Shown: positions 33,723 through 35,547 of the stretch, piece after piece
How the letters are laid out: each line of letters opens with the position of its first letter
Position numbering within the stretch: the stretch's first letter is position 1
Source: an uncultured Pelagibacteraceae bacterium
GTDB lineage: Bacteria > Pseudomonadota > Alphaproteobacteria > Pelagibacterales > Pelagibacteraceae
Length of the DNA: 35,547 nucleotides
Assembly: GCA_902580135.1 (NCBI GenBank)
Contig: CACHJL010000009.1
Coordinates: 1 to 35,547, forward strand
Direction: 5' to 3'
Position numbers and translations under genes: made by a program
Notes under the pieces: model-generated
What the model saw: the letters and a program-made list of their open reading frames with translations, nothing else
What the model was told of the DNA's origin: nothing
Databases searched by the model: none

Positions 33723-34604
33723 ATGAAAAATCTCATTGTCGTAACTGGTGGAGCTGGATTTGTTGGATCAAATTTAATTGAGTATTTAGCTTCGAAGACA
33801 AAAAAAAAAATAATTAGTCTTGATAATTATTCCACAGGAAAAAAAAAAAATCATATTCAAAATAAAAAAAGAATTAAATATATAAATGGATCCACAACCA
33901 ATATTAGTAAAATCTTAAGAAGATATATAAAAAATATTCATACAGTATTCCATTTTGGTGAATTTTCAAGAATATACCAAAGTTTTGAAAAATTTGATGA
34001 ATGTTATGACTCAAATTCAATAGGATCAAAATCAGTTTTTAAATTTTGTTTAGATAATAAAATAAAATTAATTTATTCAGCAACCTCTGCAAGTCTTGGT
34101 AATTATGGCAAGGATAAAAATTTGTCTCCTTATGCTTTTACGAAATCAAAAAATTTAGAACTTTTAGAAAATTTAAAAGAATGGTTTAATTTAAAGTATG
34201 AGGTAATTTATTTTTATAATGTTTATGGATCGAAACAAATTAGGACAGGATCAATGGCTACAGTTATTGGAATTTTCGAAAAATTATATGAAAATAACAA
34301 ACCTTTGACAGTGGTTAGACCCGGAACACAATCACGAAGTTTTACCCATATAAACGACACAGTTAAAGTATGCTTTGAAGCTTGGAAAAAAGATAAATGT
34401 AAACATTATAGCATTTCCAATCGTAAATCGTATTCAATAGTGGATGTGGCAAAAATGTTTAAAAGTAAAATAATTTTCTTGAAATCAAGGCCGGGAGAAA
34501 GATATGCGTCAGCTCTTACTAAAATTTCTAAAAACAATCAAATAATTAGAAGATATGGAAAAATAAATTTGAAAGATTACATAACTTCGTTTATTAAGAG
34601 TTAA
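33723..34604 (+). CDS. NAD-dependent epimerase/dehydratase (UDP-glucose 4-epimerase-like)
   Basis: A 293-residue extended SDR. It has TGGAGFVG (8-15), LDNYSTG (33-39) as in GalE-type enzymes, SATSASLG (119-126), catalytic YAFTK (Y137, K141), YNVYGSKQ and RSFTHINDT. The LDNYSTG and RSFTHINDT blocks favour a UDP-hexose 4-epimerase or close relative; at 293 residues it is slightly short. The usual HLAA reads HFGE (77-80), which is atypical. Its ATG is only 10 nt after the 3' end of 5S rRNA, leaving no room for a terminator or promoter, so it is probably co-transcribed with 5S. rpmJ follows 5 nt downstream. Confidence 0.85.
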   Translation: MKNLIVVTGGAGFVGSNLIEYLASKTKKKIISLDNYSTGKKKNHIQNKKRIKYINGSTTNISKILRRYIKNIHTVFHFGEFSRIYQSFEKFDECYDSNSIGSKSVFKFCLDNKIKLIYSATSASLGNYGKDKNLSPYAFTKSKNLELLENLKEWFNLKYEVIYFYNVYGSKQIRTGSMATVIGIFEKLYENNKPLTVVRPGTQSRSFTHINDTVKVCFEAWKKDKCKHYSISNRKSYSIVDVAKMFKSKIIFLKSRPGERYASALTKISKNNQIIRRYGKINLKDYITSFIKS

Positions 34605-34609
34605 GTTTT

Positions 34610-34735
34610 ATGAAAATTAAAAGCTCACTTAAGTCGCTAAAAAAAAGAGATCTTAATTCTAAATTGGTTAGGAGAAGAGGTAGAGTATACATAATCAATA
34701 AAACTAATCCAAAATTTAAAGCAAGACAGAAGTAA
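34610..34735 (+). CDS. rpmJ: 50S ribosomal protein L36, zinc-free form
   Basis: A 41-codon gene encoding a very basic peptide beginning [14 protein letters not shown], with [16 protein letters not shown] in the middle and KFKARQK at the end. This matches the alphaproteobacterial/YkgO-like L36. The zinc-ribbon cysteines and histidine of classical L36 are missing, so it should not bind zinc. It fits in the large subunit next to the 23S rRNA. Located 5 nt after the epimerase and 14 nt before pntA, it is likely translated from the same transcript. Confidence 0.93.
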   Translation: MKIKSSLKSLKKRDLNSKLVRRRGRVYIINKTNPKFKARQK

Positions 34736-34749
34736 TCATTAAATTTTTT

Positions 34750-35547
34750 ATGATAATTTGTTCGGTATCAGAGAATGAAAATTTAGAAAAAAGAATTTCA
34801 ATAACGCCAGAGATAGCAAAAAAATACATTAATTTAGGATTTGAAGTTCAATTGAGTGAGAAATATGGAAGGCATTTAGGTTTTCAAGAAAAAGATTATA
34901 CTGAGATAGGAGCCAAATTTATAAATGATTATGAAAAGTTATTAGATAATGCAGATATTATTATTCAAATGGGCTTATTAGATGAAAATAAAATAAAATT
35001 TTTAAAATTTAATCAAATTTTTATTGGCGTATTGAATCACTATGAAAATAAAAAAAAAATTGATGAATTGTTAAAAAAGAAAGTTACACTATTTTCTCTT
35101 GATCTACTACCAAGGATAACAAGAGCACAGTCCATGGATATACTTTCTTCCCAGGCTAATTTGGCTGGATATAAAGCAGTTGTAGAATCATTTTCAATTT
35201 TTGAAAAAGCAATACCAATGATGATGACAGCAGCCGGAACTATTCCTGCAGCAAAAGTTTTAGTAGTAGGAGCAGGAGTTGCAGGTCTACAGGCGATAGC
35301 AACAGCAAAAAGAATGGGAGCTATTGTATATGCAACAGATGTCAGAATAGCATCAAAAGAGCAGGTTGAAAGTTTAGGTGGAAAATTTTTAAGCGTAGAA
35401 GGTGCGGAAAATTTAGAAACAGAAGGTGGTTATGCAAAAGAAACGTCTGCAGAATTCAAAAAAAAACAAGAAGAGCTATTGAGTAATACATTAAAAAAAA
35501 TTGATATTGTAATTTGTACAGCATTAATACCTGGAAAAAAAGCACCA
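34750..35547 (+). CDS. pntA: NAD(P) transhydrogenase subunit alpha (partial, runs off the right edge)
   Basis: The first 266 residues are present; the gene continues beyond the window. Proton-translocating transhydrogenase couples hydride transfer between NADH and NADP+ to proton entry; the alpha subunit binds NAD(H). Seen motifs are RAQSMDILSSQANLAGYKAV (125-144), TAAGTIPAAKVLVVGAGVAG (160-179) as the dinucleotide fold, D197 at the end of strand 2, a GGYAKETS segment and TALIPGKKAP at the edge. Base composition is visibly richer in G and C than the island genes. Whether the alpha subunit is split into two genes cannot be seen here. Confidence 0.95.
   Translation, partial: MIICSVSENENLEKRISITPEIAKKYINLGFEVQLSEKYGRHLGFQEKDYTEIGAKFINDYEKLLDNADIIIQMGLLDENKIKFLKFNQIFIGVLNHYENKKKIDELLKKKVTLFSLDLLPRITRAQSMDILSSQANLAGYKAVVESFSIFEKAIPMMMTAAGTIPAAKVLVVGAGVAGLQAIATAKRMGAIVYATDVRIASKEQVESLGGKFLSVEGAENLETEGGYAKETSAEFKKKQEELLSNTLKKIDIVICTALIPGKKAP

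Noticed and set aside
1..35547. Mobile elements, CRISPR arrays, tRNA genes, phage integrase
   Set aside because: No transposase, integrase, regularly spaced repeats or cloverleaf-like sequence was found by reading; the repeats seen are homopolymers.

Overview
The window looks like the distal end of the hypervariable surface-polysaccharide island of a SAR11-clade (Pelagibacterales) alphaproteobacterium. The evidence is extreme AT richness, tightly packed or overlapping genes, almost no intergenic DNA, a lone 5S rRNA gene at the right edge without 16S or 23S, and an alphaproteobacterial-type ribosomal protein L36 next to pntA. In Pelagibacter ubique the second hypervariable region is known to lie between the 16S-23S pair and a detached 5S gene; the placement here fits that, although the 16S-23S side is outside the window. 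The taxonomic call rests on composition, synteny and motif recognition, not on a search.

Layout. (A) 17-8207, plus strand: a putative glycosyltransferase, an SDR, a KdsB-like cytidylyltransferase and an AroB-like sugar-phosphate cyclase (possibly a cassette for an unusual activated sugar or cyclitol), then a glycan-decoration group: FkbM methyltransferase, two distantly related unknown 256-residue proteins, a second methyltransferase, an SGNH hydrolase and a 35-residue membrane microprotein. (B) 8247-16104, plus: CDP-glucose 4,6-dehydratase, glucose-1-phosphate cytidylyltransferase, an extended SDR, UDP-GlcNAc 2-epimerase, a ColD-type PMP-dependent 3-dehydratase, a family 2 glycosyltransferase, another extended SDR and an alpha/alpha-toroid protein. 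Together these suggest synthesis of a CDP-3,6-dideoxyhexose. (C-G) 16105-29342: a strand-switching mosaic with a GT-C-like membrane protein (minus), then GT2, a GT-C-like protein, a methyltransferase and a GT4-flippase fusion (plus), a WecA/MraY-like initiating transferase (minus), two tandem Wzy/WaaL-type membrane proteins (plus), and a GT4 plus a large membrane protein (minus). (H) 29546-33530, plus: FkbM methyltransferase, two paralogous DPM-like GT2s and a large membrane protein paralogous to the one at 27672-29342. (I) 33561-35547: a 5S rRNA gene with its own sigma70-like promoter, an NAD-dependent epimerase that starts 10 nt after it, rpmJ (L36) and the 5' part of pntA, which runs off the window.

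Together, regions A-H encode most of a Wzx/Wzy-type route: nucleotide-sugar synthesis, lipid-linked initiation (23035-24054), cytoplasmic glycosyltransferases, a flippase (C-terminal half of 20778-23003), polymerase/ligase candidates (24067-26629), and membrane transferases that may use polyprenyl-phosphate sugars made by the DPM-like GT2s. No Wzz, Wza or Wzc homologue was recognised. No tRNA, insertion sequence, integrase or CRISPR array was recognised. No gene-free stretch exceeds 300 bases; the longest is 29343-29545.
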